Part shown: positions 34,230 through 44,561 of the stretch, one piece after another
Position numbering within the stretch: the first letter of the stretch is position 1
How the letters are laid out: each line of letters starts with the position of its first letter
DNA from: Archegozetes longisetosus
Lineage: Eukaryota; Arthropoda; Arachnida; Sarcoptiformes; Trhypochthoniidae
Reading direction: 5' to 3'
NCBI GenBank assembly: GCA_018873245.2
Contig: JAEMBT020000002.1
Coordinates: 3,786,001 to 3,850,000, forward strand
Length of the DNA stretch: 64,000 bases
Program-made: the position numbers and the translations under genes
The notes under the pieces: model-generated
Database searches by the model: none
The model's input: only the letters and a program-made list of their open reading frames with translations
What the model was told of the DNA's origin: nothing

Positions 34230-34692
34230 ATTAGAACATGGTATTTTCGAGAAATGAGCTTCTTGAGTATCGGGAACATTTTGGTTCTGAGACTCGAAAA
34301 TTCTCGGATTCCATATAATATAGGACAAATTTTATCATTAACTATTTACTTGCACTTAAACTCAGTATAGTACATTAAATTGGATAACCGTTCAATAATT
34401 AAAGTTTTTAATTTAGATTCAAATTTATCTAACAAATCTATTTTGATTAAAAATTAACCATTTTACTAATCAATTTTTTGATAAAACACTTTTTAAAGCA
34501 TTTATAAACTTTTAAACCCAAAATTGTTAATCAAATATTTATTACCTAATCTAGTTAAACAATATTTTTCTTCAGTCAACATCTTTTAGAAATTAAGGAT
34601 TATTAGGATTAAATCAATAACAAATAATTTTCGGGACTCGAACGAGTCTCGAAGTGCCCCTCGATCGAGACTCGAGAAGTCATATCATACTC
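34230..34692. mobile_element. hAT-type MITE, 463 bp
   Basis: Flanked by TAGTTGCA (34222-34229) and TAGTTGCG (34693-34700), a 7/8 target duplication. The ends AGAACATGGTATTTTC and its imperfect inverse (GAAGTCATATCATACTC) plus subterminal GAGACTCG/CGAGTCTC words fit hAT. Non-coding. Confidence 0.7.
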
Positions 34693-34882
34693 TAGTTGCG
34701 ATTATTTGTAGTATTACTCAAAATCTGATCACTGATTCCTTAAAAATTTTGAAAACTTATCGTTTCTCGTAAAATGACAGTCCGACTCATATCGAGAATG
34801 TTTTGAATAATCCATATTAACGAATTCAAAAAATTAAGATTTTTATTTCTGAAGTTAATAGTTTATTAATATTTTGGTATAT

Positions 34883-35298
34883 TTAAATTTTAGGAAACGT
34901 TTCAATAATATTAGTGGATTTGGCGCATCTCACAGTTTCGCGGTCACATGTCAGACCATCTCTACATTGAACCGTTGATGGTACCCCACGCAATAAAGTG
35001 CCCACACAAGCTTCTCCTTCATCTATAATTAAAATTATTAATTCATTTTTGTAGTCAATTTGATTGATAGAGTGCTACAAAAATGATACCTAACAGATGA
35101 ACGCATAGCGGACAACATCCACAAATTCCTCCCTTTGGTTTGAATAATGATTTTCCATTAGCTTCACATGATTCACGAGTAAAACCAACACAATCTATTC
35201 TTGCACAAGTATCTGGCAAACAAGCAATGCCGAAGGCTGATGTTATGCAAATAAAAGTGCATGAAAACGCGATCAAAAGTAATAATTTTGTTTGCATT
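34883..35298 (-). CDS. Single-IGFBP-domain secreted cysteine-rich protein
   Basis: Two exons, 35298-35100 and 35022-34883, intron 77 bp, joining to 112 residues. ATG 35298 gives a clear signal peptide (MQTKLLLLIAFSCTFICITS, then A). The mature part reads CLPDTCARIDCVGFTRESC, KGGICGCCPLCV, GEACVGTLL, CRDGLTCDRETVRC. The GCGCC-type core and GLxC are hallmarks of the N-terminal IGF-binding-protein fold found in short arthropod proteins such as spider SIBD-1, reported from haemolymph/haemocytes with a suspected immune role. The longer frame starting at 35375 is 5' UTR. Intact here, with a dead tandem paralogue at 33481. The match is by cysteine pattern only. Confidence 0.8.
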
Positions 35299-35415
35299 TT
35301 GTTGTATTCGGATATTTGTGTTTGGATCGAATCACTTAAAGGATTAATGCATTGTATCAATGAGTATTTATACATAAGGTTCAGTTTTTCAATCTATGAG
35401 AATTTAGCATGTGCT

Positions 35416-36048
35416 CAATCAGTTCCTGTAATTCATATTTATTGATAAGTTAATTATTAGCTAAAGACTTTTAGACTTATGTGCATAGAAACAGTGAGTA
35501 TTTGCCTTAAACCTGAAAGTCATTGTTAACATTGTAATAGTGATTCAGGTTTTACTTAAGCATATACATGAGCTTTCTAATGCATTCTACTTGAGTAACA
35601 TTTATGAATGTATTGATTGTTCCATTATTCCAGCACTAATTTACCTACAATTTGGAACAGATTGTTAGATGGTGTACTAATTCGAGTGAGTATGCAAAAA
35701 TAGCCATAAAGTGTAAAGAACTGTTCTTCTATTAGTGTCAGCATAATTAGAGAGACTGTATTCGAAGTACAAAAGTCCCTCAAAGATAAAAGAATCGATT
35801 ATGGGTTGCTTTTCGACTATAAATCATAAATCTATATCTAGTTTATTCTGAGTTCGTGAAGTGTAAAAAAAAACTTAGTTCACGCTTTTGAAAGAATAAG
35901 CTTTAAACTTAGTCTAAAAGGATATAATTTTTTTTATTGCAAATCTTTATACTGAATTACTGGGGTTTGCAGTGTTTAATGGAATTCGAGGGTATACTTA
36001 TAACAGTCGCGACAAAATAGGACTACTCTTATCCATATATATATATTA
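35416..36048. other. No gene seen
   Basis: AT-rich upstream flank of the IGFBP-like gene. No repeat or motif recognised before the mini-mariner. Confidence 0.45.
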
Positions 36049-36455
36049 GGGTTTTGCTTATGTAATGCGGTTTTTTGATGTTATGTTTGAGGTCAATTTT
36101 GAATCGGTAATAGATTGTTTACAAATGTTTTTGGAAAGTCATCCAAAAGAGTGATATCAAAACTCAAATTATTGACAAATAATCTTTGAATAAATTGTGT
36201 CCAAAATGGCTGAAGAGTTTCCGACTAAGACTCACATAAGACATTGTTTGTTGTATGAATTTCATCGGGGATCAAATGCTACCGAAGCCGCACAACACAT
36301 TCGGGACACATACGGTCGCAAAGCTCTAAGTGTTAGTCAGTGTCAGCGATGGTTTTCGCGCTTCTGAAGCAATGACTTCAGTGTCGAAGACAACCCTCAA
36401 TCCGGGCGACCGGTACAATTTTACTAACAAAAACCGCATTACATAAGCAAACCCC
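36049..36455 (+). mobile_element. Mini-mariner retaining only the N-terminal HTH
   Basis: GGGTTTTGCTTATGTAATGC at 36049 is inverted at GCATTACATAAGCAAACCCC ending 36455. TA flanks (36047-36048 and 36456-36457). Translation from ATG 36206 gives MAEEFPTKTHIRHCLLYEFH and then TEAAQHIRDTYGRKALS, the first helix-turn-helix of a mariner transposase, followed by RWFSRF and TGA at 36365. Continuing past the stop, VEDNPQSGRP is the conserved linker to the second HTH. The catalytic region was deleted. Confidence 0.9.
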
Positions 36456-37716
36456 TAATATATTCAGATTCCATGAGGTCCCAGGACTCAAAATATAGTG
36501 GCTTAAACCCCCAGACTTCACGCCCCCTAAGTTTTTTTTTGGATTTTTCAGTTTTATATTTTTTTAGTTTTTATACTTATAATTTTTTATGTTTTTAAAT
36601 TTTATAAATTTTTTATTTTTATGTTTCGGAACATTATTCTTGCATTCAGGGCACTGAATGTTAGTATCTCGACAAGGAATGAGGCCAGAATTTTGACAAA
36701 ACATGACAGCGGCGTCATTATCGGAAAATTTTCAGCCAAAATGAAAAAATTCAAGGTTTTCAATAACATTCTTTACTGAAATTTTTGTTCGGGTTAGGAT
36801 AGGTTTGGGTACTTTAGTCTAGTCTTCTTTAGTCTATATTTGTATATATTTCGAAGTTTCCTACTTTGTCACAATTGCTATAATTTTACCTCAAATTAAG
36901 CTAAACTTTTCTTTATTTAAAACTTGTTATATGTTTAAGGGATAGCTTTTTCCAGGAGTTAAGAGATAAGATCCTTTAACAATGACGGGATTAGCTCAAC
37001 TTTAAAAAAGTGTGAATTATGTTTTCTGTCACCCTTTTTATTGTATAGCATTAGAATTTTAATGCTGATATTGAAGGATAGGACACAGAACTGATTAATT
37101 ACATATTAGTCTAGATTCAAAAATTGACCACTGGTATAATGCACATAACATTACTCGTTCTAACAATACTTTAATCAATTTTGTTGCAACTGTCCGCTAC
37201 TATTAGGTGAACTTAACTATATTTTAAGACAGACTTTCAACAGAAACTCTCATTAAAATTTAATAACTGTTATAATAATCAAATGAAAACCTTATGATTT
37301 TGCTGATCATAGAAATGAGTCGTTGTGAAATTAGATATCAGGAATTAAATACAATTTTTTAATACTCACAACTCATTCATAATTAAACTAGTTTATTAGA
37401 TCAATATTGATAAAGAAGTACTAAAAGTATAAAATCTTATGCTTTTATTCTAATCTATTTACTAGTACTGTAAAGTACTTACAAAGTTCAATATTCATAT
37501 AAAACAAATTTAAATATTGTCAATTTTCTTCTACGTTTTCAATCAACTTTCAATGAAACCTAAACAGACTTCTAAATAACGACTCATCTCTCTTATCATT
37601 TTCATAGGTTTGTTTCTCTGAGGTCTCTTCGTTATCATTACACGGATATGAGTCAGAGTAACCCAATACGAAAATAGGGATATGAATAGCAACAGGATAA
37701 AAACAGTCAAATTCAT
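36456..37716. other. AT-rich intergenic region
   Basis: T-rich tracts near 36530-36620. A 61-codon minus frame at 37543-37728 with one hydrophobic segment is unrecognised. No gene supported. Confidence 0.4.
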
Positions 37717-38463
37717 AATGAAGGACAAAAGTTCGACCGAGTTTCAGACTCGAGTCTGACGAGCTCGGCTCGCATAAGCTTAAGCTCGAAGCTCGGATAG
37801 ACGAGCTTTCGAGCTTCTTACCAAAATTTGATTACTCATCTGGTATATAAATAAATATAAACGTTGACTAAAATTTTTAAGTTTCAAATTTTATATAAAA
37901 AGACCGAAATTTTTACGTATCTATGAGTCTGTTACATCTAAAATATTTGATTACAGTACTAACACATAATAACCAGATAATAATACATAATTAATAATGA
38001 GATCTTATCATTATACGCAGAAATAAATTGTCTGGTATTTCGATTAAAAATATGATATTTTTGAGTTCTATGTATAAGTATTTTGATTGAAGCTTTTCTA
38101 ATATATTTCTATTCTGAAAATCTGAACTAATAATACAGTCTATAATATTTTTGCTATTTATAGCATTTTAATATTTAAAATAGTTAGAATTCTTATTTTA
38201 CGTGCATTTTTAATCGTTATAATTAAAGCAAAAGTTAATTTGTCTCAATTAAAATTCTTGTAATTAAAAATCTAAACATTATTTCGACTATACTTAAATC
38301 ATAAGCTCGGAAGCTCAGCTCAGGCTCGGGGTATGAGCTTCAGCTCAAGCTCGAGCTTTGAGCCTCTATATGCAAGCTCAAGTTCGGCTTTCAGTTATTT
38401 CGAGCCCGGTTCGCATAAGCTCAGGCTCGAAGCTCGGGGTAGCCGAGCTTTTGTCCATCATTA
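37717..38463. mobile_element. hAT-like element with GAGCTC-rich subterminal repeats
   Basis: AATGAAGGACAAAAG at the left and CTTTTGTCCATCATTA at the right are inverted. CAAATTCAT is duplicated at 37708-37716 and 38464-38472. Dozens of AGCTCG/CGAGCT words fill the outer 100-180 bp at each side. The 747-bp element is non-coding. Frames near 38333-38650 are translations of the subterminal repeats. Confidence 0.85.
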
Positions 38464-39357
38464 CAAATTCATCAATAAGATAAGGGTTTTGTGGACACTT
38501 TATTATCAAATTATATGTGTTCGAGCTGACATTTTGCACATTTGTCGAATTTTGCTTTGATTCTTCCATCAATAAACTCGAATGATTGTGTTTTGAACAT
38601 TTGTCAAATGAAAGCTTAAGATTCGAATAATTTTGACTTTTAATATTCATAACTTACACAAGTTTTAACACACTAGGTAATGAATCCATTTGCCTTTTGC
38701 CTAAACAACCCTTTAAAACAAATCTTTAAAAATTTATTTGTTTACAATGTTGCTTTCAACGCAATTTTCTTTTTAAAGTCTAATATTTATTAGAATCGCG
38801 TTCATTTATAATACTTTTATAAATTAAAACCTTAATAAGAAACTGAAATCGAATCAAATTTGATCGTCATTTGAAACTAACGGCATAAAAGAAAACAATA
38901 AATCTAAAATGATTTAAAAGTCAGAGTACTTGTAACATTCTTACAAAGTAACCATTCCAGGTTGAACTTGAATACAACTTTTGCTAGGAAATCATCGAGT
39001 TTTCACTTAGTACAAAATTTTTGTCCAACTGAATTATTTTGTAAGTGTAAAATACAGATAATCATTAAAATAAAATCAGAAAATAGAGGATTAACGATTT
39101 ATTGTTAGCTAAAACTCAAAAACCTTGCGAACCTAATGGCTAGTGTAGATGTTTGTTAAAAAAATACTGTTTTCTTAAGATAATGCGCTTTCGTCTTAAA
39201 ATTATAATGACTTAAAACAAGAGAAATTTGTTTGAAATTTTTTTAGAATATTATCGGAGAATGTGTTTTGAGTAAATGAAAACATCTCAACTTTAGAAAA
39301 AAAATATGAAAGTGATCCTAACATCAAGTCCTTAAGGGTCAGCACACTTTAGTTGTA
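38464..39357. other. No gene seen
   Basis: AT-rich. No repeat or coding signal recognised. Confidence 0.4.
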
Positions 39358-39844
39358 CAGTCATGAAATAAAAGGCATGTTATGACGAATTAGTGTTAAA
39401 AAAATTTGGACTTAGAAAAGTTTTATCAAATGTGATAATCGACACGATCTTTTCTTATCGCTGACAAAAGAGGTTAAAATCTTTTAGAATCAAAAAATGC
39501 AAAGTTTAACATTATGAATTAACAAAAGCACATGTTTTCATTAAACATCCCATCATCATAATTTGATTTCTCTCTATTTCTGTAATCACCTCACCATTGG
39601 ATCTTTGAAATTATTAATTAAATTATTCACACGTTAATTTGCTTTTTATGAGATATGTTTAACGAAAACATGTGCTTTCGTTAATTCATAATGTTAAACT
39701 TTGCGTTTTTGATTCTAAAAGATTTTAACCTCTTTTGTCAGCGATAAGAAAAGATCGTGTCGATTATCACATTTGATAAAACTTTTCTAAGTCCAAATTT
39801 TTTTAACACTAATTCGTCATAACATGCCTTTTATTTCATGACTG
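39358..39844. mobile_element. Palindromic mariner-type MITE
   Basis: Begins CAGTCATGAAATAAAAGGCA and ends with its inverse at 39844. TA flanks at 39356-39357 and 39845-39846. The arms, about 190 bp each, are near-identical (including AAAGATCGTGTCGATTATCA), around a unique spacer 39549-39654. Such high arm identity indicates recent activity or gene conversion. Confidence 0.9.
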
Positions 39845-40289
39845 TACTTAAAAACGAACCTTAAATTTTAAGTCGAAAAACTTTAGATATTAACAGCTAA
39901 ATGATTTTAATTTAAATACCTCTATGTTTTTGGTTTCAGTTTTTAAGTGTTTTTATTTTATTAATATATAGTATCGTTTGGTTATTCCAATCAATGCTCA
40001 TATTATAACATACAGGAATATTCTTGATAATTATGCCCACATTTGACAATATATCTGAATCATAGTTGATATTATTTTCAAATTTGAGGACAGGTTTGCA
40101 CAATTGTGTCTTATCGCGACTTTTTAGCCCCTATTACTGTTGTTTCAGGCTTCTCCTTGCTACTAAGCCTATGACTGATTTTAATTATATGAATTATATA
40201 GGGGCACTATTTTGCTGCCTTCCTCTTCGACTAATACAGAGACTGAGCTAATGTATTTGTTATAGTTAATATACAAATATTATTATATA

Positions 40290-40616
40290 TACAAAATATT
40301 ATATAATATTCTTTGTTTAGATGTAAAAGAATTTATTTCATTTTCTTTTCTACAATCCTTACAATTACTTGCTTTACCATCTTTCTTAGATTTTTTATTA
40401 TAAAAACTATCTAATGTTTTATCTACTTTACATTTTGTACGTATTTTTCCATTTGTAATAATTGGATATATTCTCATATGTTTATAATAATAATTTCTTG
40501 TTGTTATTATATTACATATTTTATATTTTATCTTTTTTATATTCATTTAAACAATTTTTACATGTATTTTTTTCGTTGAAAAAGTTAATATTTTCTTGAT
40601 TTATATTACATTTTAT
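40290..40616 (-). CDS. AT-rich zinc-ribbon frame, possibly virus-derived fragment
   Basis: Reading through on the minus strand from about 40616, one open frame contains two tandem Cys4-type knuckles: CNINQENINFFNEKNTCKNC and, downstream, CKVDKTLDSFYNKK then CKDCRKE. The first ATG inside is at 40546, or a later in-frame one. The pattern C-x2-3-[KD]xxxxxFxxxxxxxDGxxxxCxxC is common in short proteins of large DNA viruses and phages and in HNH-associated zinc ribbons (family memory). Codons are almost all A/T-ending and rich in Lys, Asn, Ile and Tyr, unlike neighbouring host genes. A MITE (40617-40849) interrupts its 5' side. Not recognised as any specific gene. Could be an endogenous viral fragment or a chance survival. 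Confidence 0.45.
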
Positions 40617-40849
40617 AACGTATAAGTGCGTTTTAAATACGCGCGTATTAATGTAAGCTTCATTTCAAAATAGGGAGTCATTTCATCGTAAATACGCAAG
40701 TATATAAAACGCATTTATATAAATCTAACAATAGTCGCAAAAATTATTTAATTGAGTTTTATATAAGTGTGTGTTTAAAGTAAAATGACTCCAATCTTTA
40801 GTGCGAAGTTCACCTTGATACATGCGTATTTAAAACGCAATTACACGTT
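40617..40849. mobile_element. Short palindromic MITE
   Basis: AACGTATAAGTGCGTTTTAA at 40617 pairs with the right end TTAAAACGCAATTACACGTT at 40849. Internal matches include GGAGTCATTT/AAATGACTCC. It is 233 bp, non-coding, and inserted within the AT-rich island. Confidence 0.7.
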
Positions 40850-41559
40850 ACAAGTTTTATAAGCTGAATATTTTATATGAAATTAGTTTTTTCATGATTT
40901 TCTTTATTTGTAATTGTTATTTTTCTATTACATGGTATACATTTATATATAATTTATCTTTGAAAGTATGATGGTTTTGGTTAAATACTTCGTATATATA
41001 AATTGTATTATCTGTTGTAATTATTTTGATTAAATATATAATATTTTTTTAATTTTACGATTTTTGATGTAAATAAAAGATTTGTACTTTGGGCTAGATC
41101 CACTCGTTGTAGCAAAAACAGTTAAATTTTTCAATAATATTTTCACTTTTTATTAATTTTTGATTATTTTAAATTATTTGTTGATTTTTTTTAAAAAGAT
41201 ACTTTTTCTAAAATTTGAGATATTTTTGCTGTTTTTGATGGAAATACTTAATTTAGTATTTCCTACATTCTCGTACGTTCCAGAATCCCAATTAATATAT
41301 TACTGCCGCCCTGTAATCTCTGAACAAGTTATAAATGAGTGAACCAATCATTTATATTTTCATTTGACTTATGCAAAATGTTGTCACTGTACTAATTTTT
41401 GCACTTGACTTGATTTTGAATCATTGATAGACTTATGCTTAATGTCAAAGAGTAGAAAGTAAAAGAGGACACTCCTATGGGAAGGATGGGTATCAAAAAT
41501 ATGCTTTTTTAAAAACGCCACCTTTTAGATACCTGGGGAAACACAGCATAAATGCGCAC

Positions 41560-41725
41560 TCTTTAAAAAAGTTAACATTTGGAAGTATTTAAAAAATTAA
41601 AAAAATTGAAAAATAGAGCAAAAAATATTTGGGTCAGAATGAGGAATCGAACCTACTAACACATTACAAAACAAACTTATTTAGTTAAAATACCCACTTG
41701 ACCATCGTCCAGATACCTGATATTT
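41560..41725 (-). repeat. tRNA-related SINE-like segment
   Basis: On the minus strand an A box TGGTCAAGTGGG (41704-41693) and a B box GGTTCGATTCC (41653-41643) match the RNA polymerase III consensus and are correctly ordered, 39 bases apart. A T-rich tail follows. The acceptor stem does not pair, so it is not a functional tRNA. Position inside the P element suggests a SINE insertion or captured tRNA-like sequence. Confidence 0.4.
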
Positions 41726-42096
41726 GTTAAACAAAACTACTAGTGTTAGATCAGTTCGAGTTTATTGTTTCTTTTCAGTTATTTTTTATGCAACTACTGA
41801 TTGTTTTAATAACCAAAAAGTCTTTATGTATTCTAATCAGTGTTCAATGCTGGCTTTGAATTCATCAAATATTTATGTAATTTGATACTTAAAATGACTG
41901 ATTCAACTCCTTTAACAAATTTTATTGTTTATTGCAGTTTCAATGACTTTATACAGACTCAAATTATATTTAATTTTTAAAAATTTGGCATTTATTAGCT
42001 TTTATACTGTTTTTTGATTACATCTGAATACTTAATATGAAAATTTGATACAAAGCTTCAATATTTAAATACAATAACTTTAATGATCAACAAATC

Positions 42097-43416
42097 TTAC
42101 ATATGGGAAAACAATTTTGCTTTACGTAAATGTGATTGATGGCGATCTGTTATTAATTTCTGGTTCATACGCTTAACATAGTGTTGAACGAATATATTTA
42201 TAATATAAGAAATGAAAACGTTTTTAACGCTTGTCTGATGACAATGAGGAATCCACGAAAAATCTACGTTTTCGAGAATAAGACTGAATAATTTATTTTT
42301 AATCAAACACTCAGATGAAAGCATTTTGAAATGTTGGTGTACAATTTTTATACTACTATTGGTTATATTGGAAAACTCAATAGAAGGAATTATGAGGTGT
42401 GCCGATGAGTATGAATAGCTCTTGAAGTCAGTAAAGAGAAGATCGGGTCTACAAGTGTCAGATGATGATAATGTAGAAAAGCAATTGTTGCATTTGATTA
42501 ACTTCTTTATTCGGCGTATAATAAATCCTGCTACATATGATGATATGTTATTTTCCGGAATTTCATGAACTGATGGAAGATCTTTATTGTTAATAGAATA
42601 TATTGCTAGTGCAAGAATGTCTGAATTTGTTGATGGCGCTAAAGAGGGTATTTGGTCGAAAATTGGTATAGTGCACTGTACAAAATCACTGAGCAACAAA
42701 TCATCATCTGGTTCACAATTAGTGTGAAGTGATTGTTCGGAGACTTTGGAAACAAGAATGCTTTTGAAAGATGAACGAAAAATATTTGGTGTTATTATTC
42801 CTCCTGCTGATGAACGACGTCTGATAATTCCAAAAAAGTTCTCTAAAGCATCTTGATTAATGCGTCGAGTAAATATGTATTCGATATCTGGATATAAGAT
42901 TTCTGACAAACCAATAAATGAACTAATTGTAATAAGCCACGAATTTTTTGTTGGAATTACATTTCGACTGGTGATATTTGTACTTGGATAGTGGAATGTC
43001 CACGACTTAATGAAATCAATGCTCTTCTTAAGCTCTATCATTGATGTACTGTTTAAATTCAAAGGAGTTTTGTGATATTTTGTTGAGTTGTACGATGATG
43101 AATTTAATCTATCAAATAATTTATCCATATTTTGGCAAAACAGTGCTGTGCCTAATGATGATGAAGTCATTTTTACAGTGGCTACGGAAAAGTAAATAGC
43201 TGATGCACAAGAATGACTCAAAACTTGAGTTGCAAATTTAACCCTTTGCTTATCAACGATTCTCGGATTGATGTGTTTTTCGGTAAGCTTTGGACATAAA
43301 GAAGATTCGGAGTCTTTTGAAATATCAAAAAGTGTTTGAATATGTGACCAAGATGCTATTTGATTATCTGCAAACTTAATGTTGTGTTTCATTAGTGCAT
43401 TTCTCGTTGTTTTCAT
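42097..43416 (-). CDS. P-element transposase, C-terminal half
   Basis: The 439-codon frame continues the THAP transposase. Conserved P-type segments are KFATQVLSHSCASAIYF, FIKSWTFHYPSTN and INQDALENFFGIIRRR, the last containing the acidic residue and Asn-rich motif (DALENFFG) diagnostic of P/THAP9-family proteins. Its true beginning is upstream in the same frame to about 43535 (...IFFIFDVPHLMKTTRN). It ends near the left TIR. Confidence 0.85.
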   Translation of the reverse strand: MKTTRNALMKHNIKFADNQIASWSHIQTLFDISKDSESSLCPKLTEKHINPRIVDKQRVKFATQVLSHSCASAIYFSVATVKMTSSSLGTALFCQNMDKLFDRLNSSSYNSTKYHKTPLNLNSTSMIELKKSIDFIKSWTFHYPSTNITSRNVIPTKNSWLITISSFIGLSEILYPDIEYIFTRRINQDALENFFGIIRRRSSAGGIITPNIFRSSFKSILVSKVSEQSLHTNCEPDDDLLLSDFVQCTIPIFDQIPSLAPSTNSDILALAIYSINNKDLPSVHEIPENNISSYVAGFIIRRIKKLIKCNNCFSTLSSSDTCRPDLLFTDFKSYSYSSAHLIIPSIEFSNITNSSIKIVHQHFKMLSSECLIKNKLFSLILENVDFSWIPHCHQTSVKNVFISYIINIFVQHYVKRMNQKLITDRHQSHLRKAKLFSHM

Positions 43417-43478
43417 TAAATGAGGTACATCAAAAATAAAGAAAATCTTTCGGTTATTATGAATGAAAAACGGTTGTT

Positions 43479-44561
43479 CTACAGTGATGTTAAGATGGTT
43501 TTTTGCAAGATTACGATTTTGGTTCGATTGATCACAACTATAGCATGAACTCTCAGTTGAATCAAGTCAAGAGAATCGAGTATTTTAGTAATAAGTTTCT
43601 TTAAAACAGTGGATGGTGCTGCAGTGCGCGAAAAGTAGAAGCATAACGGATACTTCCAGTTAGAAGTTATCCCTCTTATCAAGAAAACAAGTGCATGAGT
43701 TGCAGTTTCAGATGACTGAGATATAGTGCCGTGATTAACAAAACCATCGATGAAATCTTTTTTACAATTATAATGGAAATGAGATTTTAAAGCTATTTCA
43801 TCAAATGATAAGGAACATATTCGATCTCGAGAAGAAAGATTAGCTACAAATGACCCTAAGATTTTAAGATGATTTTCAGTCAGGTCAGTGTCCATTAGAT
43901 GAGAATTTGCAAATCTTGAAATAGTTTTCGGCGATGGTAGTTTAAATAATGATTGCAGTAATGAATATGTTGAAGGACTCCTGTGATATATTGCTGTAGC
44001 AAGTTTTTTCATTTTGAATGACCAGCGATGACCATGTTTTGACGTAAATAAAAACTGAAACTGACATTTGATAAATTCAAACGCAGATAGATTGAACAAA
44101 TTTCTAACAGTAACAATTTTTTGCAAAAGTGGTAATAATGATTTTCTATCCTCAATAATTTTTGCAAGTTTCAATTGATAAAAACGAATGCGCTTGCGAA
44201 CTATTGTGCTTATTTTTGATAAAAATTTAAGTTTCGATATCTTTGATTTTCTGGTGTATTTGCGGCAGATTGAGTGAACACGAGTAACTTTCGACATAAA
44301 CGAGTTATTTTCGGGCGAGGCGATTAATGAAGGCGGTGAACTGCAATTTTCTACTTCAATAGTTGTTGTGAGTATGGGTAATTCCAATGGCGATGACTGT
44401 CGTGATACGGGAACTGCATGTTTGGTTAACACAGTGCGATAAGCGCTTGATAGTTTATCGGAGATGGCGAAGTGATTTGAACAAATAAACTGATTGTGCA
44501 ATTTTTGTAATTTGATTGAAACATTTCTGTTATCTTGAAATTTGAGGCAATTTGAACCCAT
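43479..44561 (-). CDS. P-element transposase, N-terminal half (THAP and RNase H-like start)
   Basis: 360 codons. The start holds the second part of a THAP zinc finger (FICSNHFAISDKL...LTKHAVPV, with the AVP box), then a basic coiled region and a DDE/RNase H-like segment (RICSLSFDEIALKSHFHYN, with the first catalytic Asp, then GLV-like DGFVNHG). The frame is lost at about 43535 through one missing base in a T run, after which the 42097-43416 frame continues. The first THAP half (CTFIGCSNNKENS) lies in an upstream exon about 44705-44625, joined across an intron with GTAAGC donor and TATAG acceptor. A further slip in an A run near 44510 separates it. All breaks are single-base homopolymer differences. 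Confidence 0.8.
   Translation of the reverse strand: MGSNCLKFQDNRNVSIKLQKLHNQFICSNHFAISDKLSSAYRTVLTKHAVPVSRQSSPLELPILTTTIEVENCSSPPSLIASPENNSFMSKVTRVHSICRKYTRKSKISKLKFLSKISTIVRKRIRFYQLKLAKIIEDRKSLLPLLQKIVTVRNLFNLSAFEFIKCQFQFLFTSKHGHRWSFKMKKLATAIYHRSPSTYSLLQSLFKLPSPKTISRFANSHLMDTDLTENHLKILGSFVANLSSRDRICSLSFDEIALKSHFHYNCKKDFIDGFVNHGTISQSSETATHALVFLIRGITSNWKYPLCFYFSRTAAPSTVLKKLITKILDSLDLIQLRVHAIVVINRTKIVILQKTILTSL

Noticed and set aside
38333..38650. Ser-rich plus frame and its minus-strand counterpart
   Set aside because: They translate the AGCTCG subterminal repeats of the hAT element at 37717-38463.
41643..41704. Functional tRNA gene on the minus strand
   Set aside because: A and B boxes match, but neither the acceptor stem nor the T stem pairs. 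Kept only as a SINE-like repeat.
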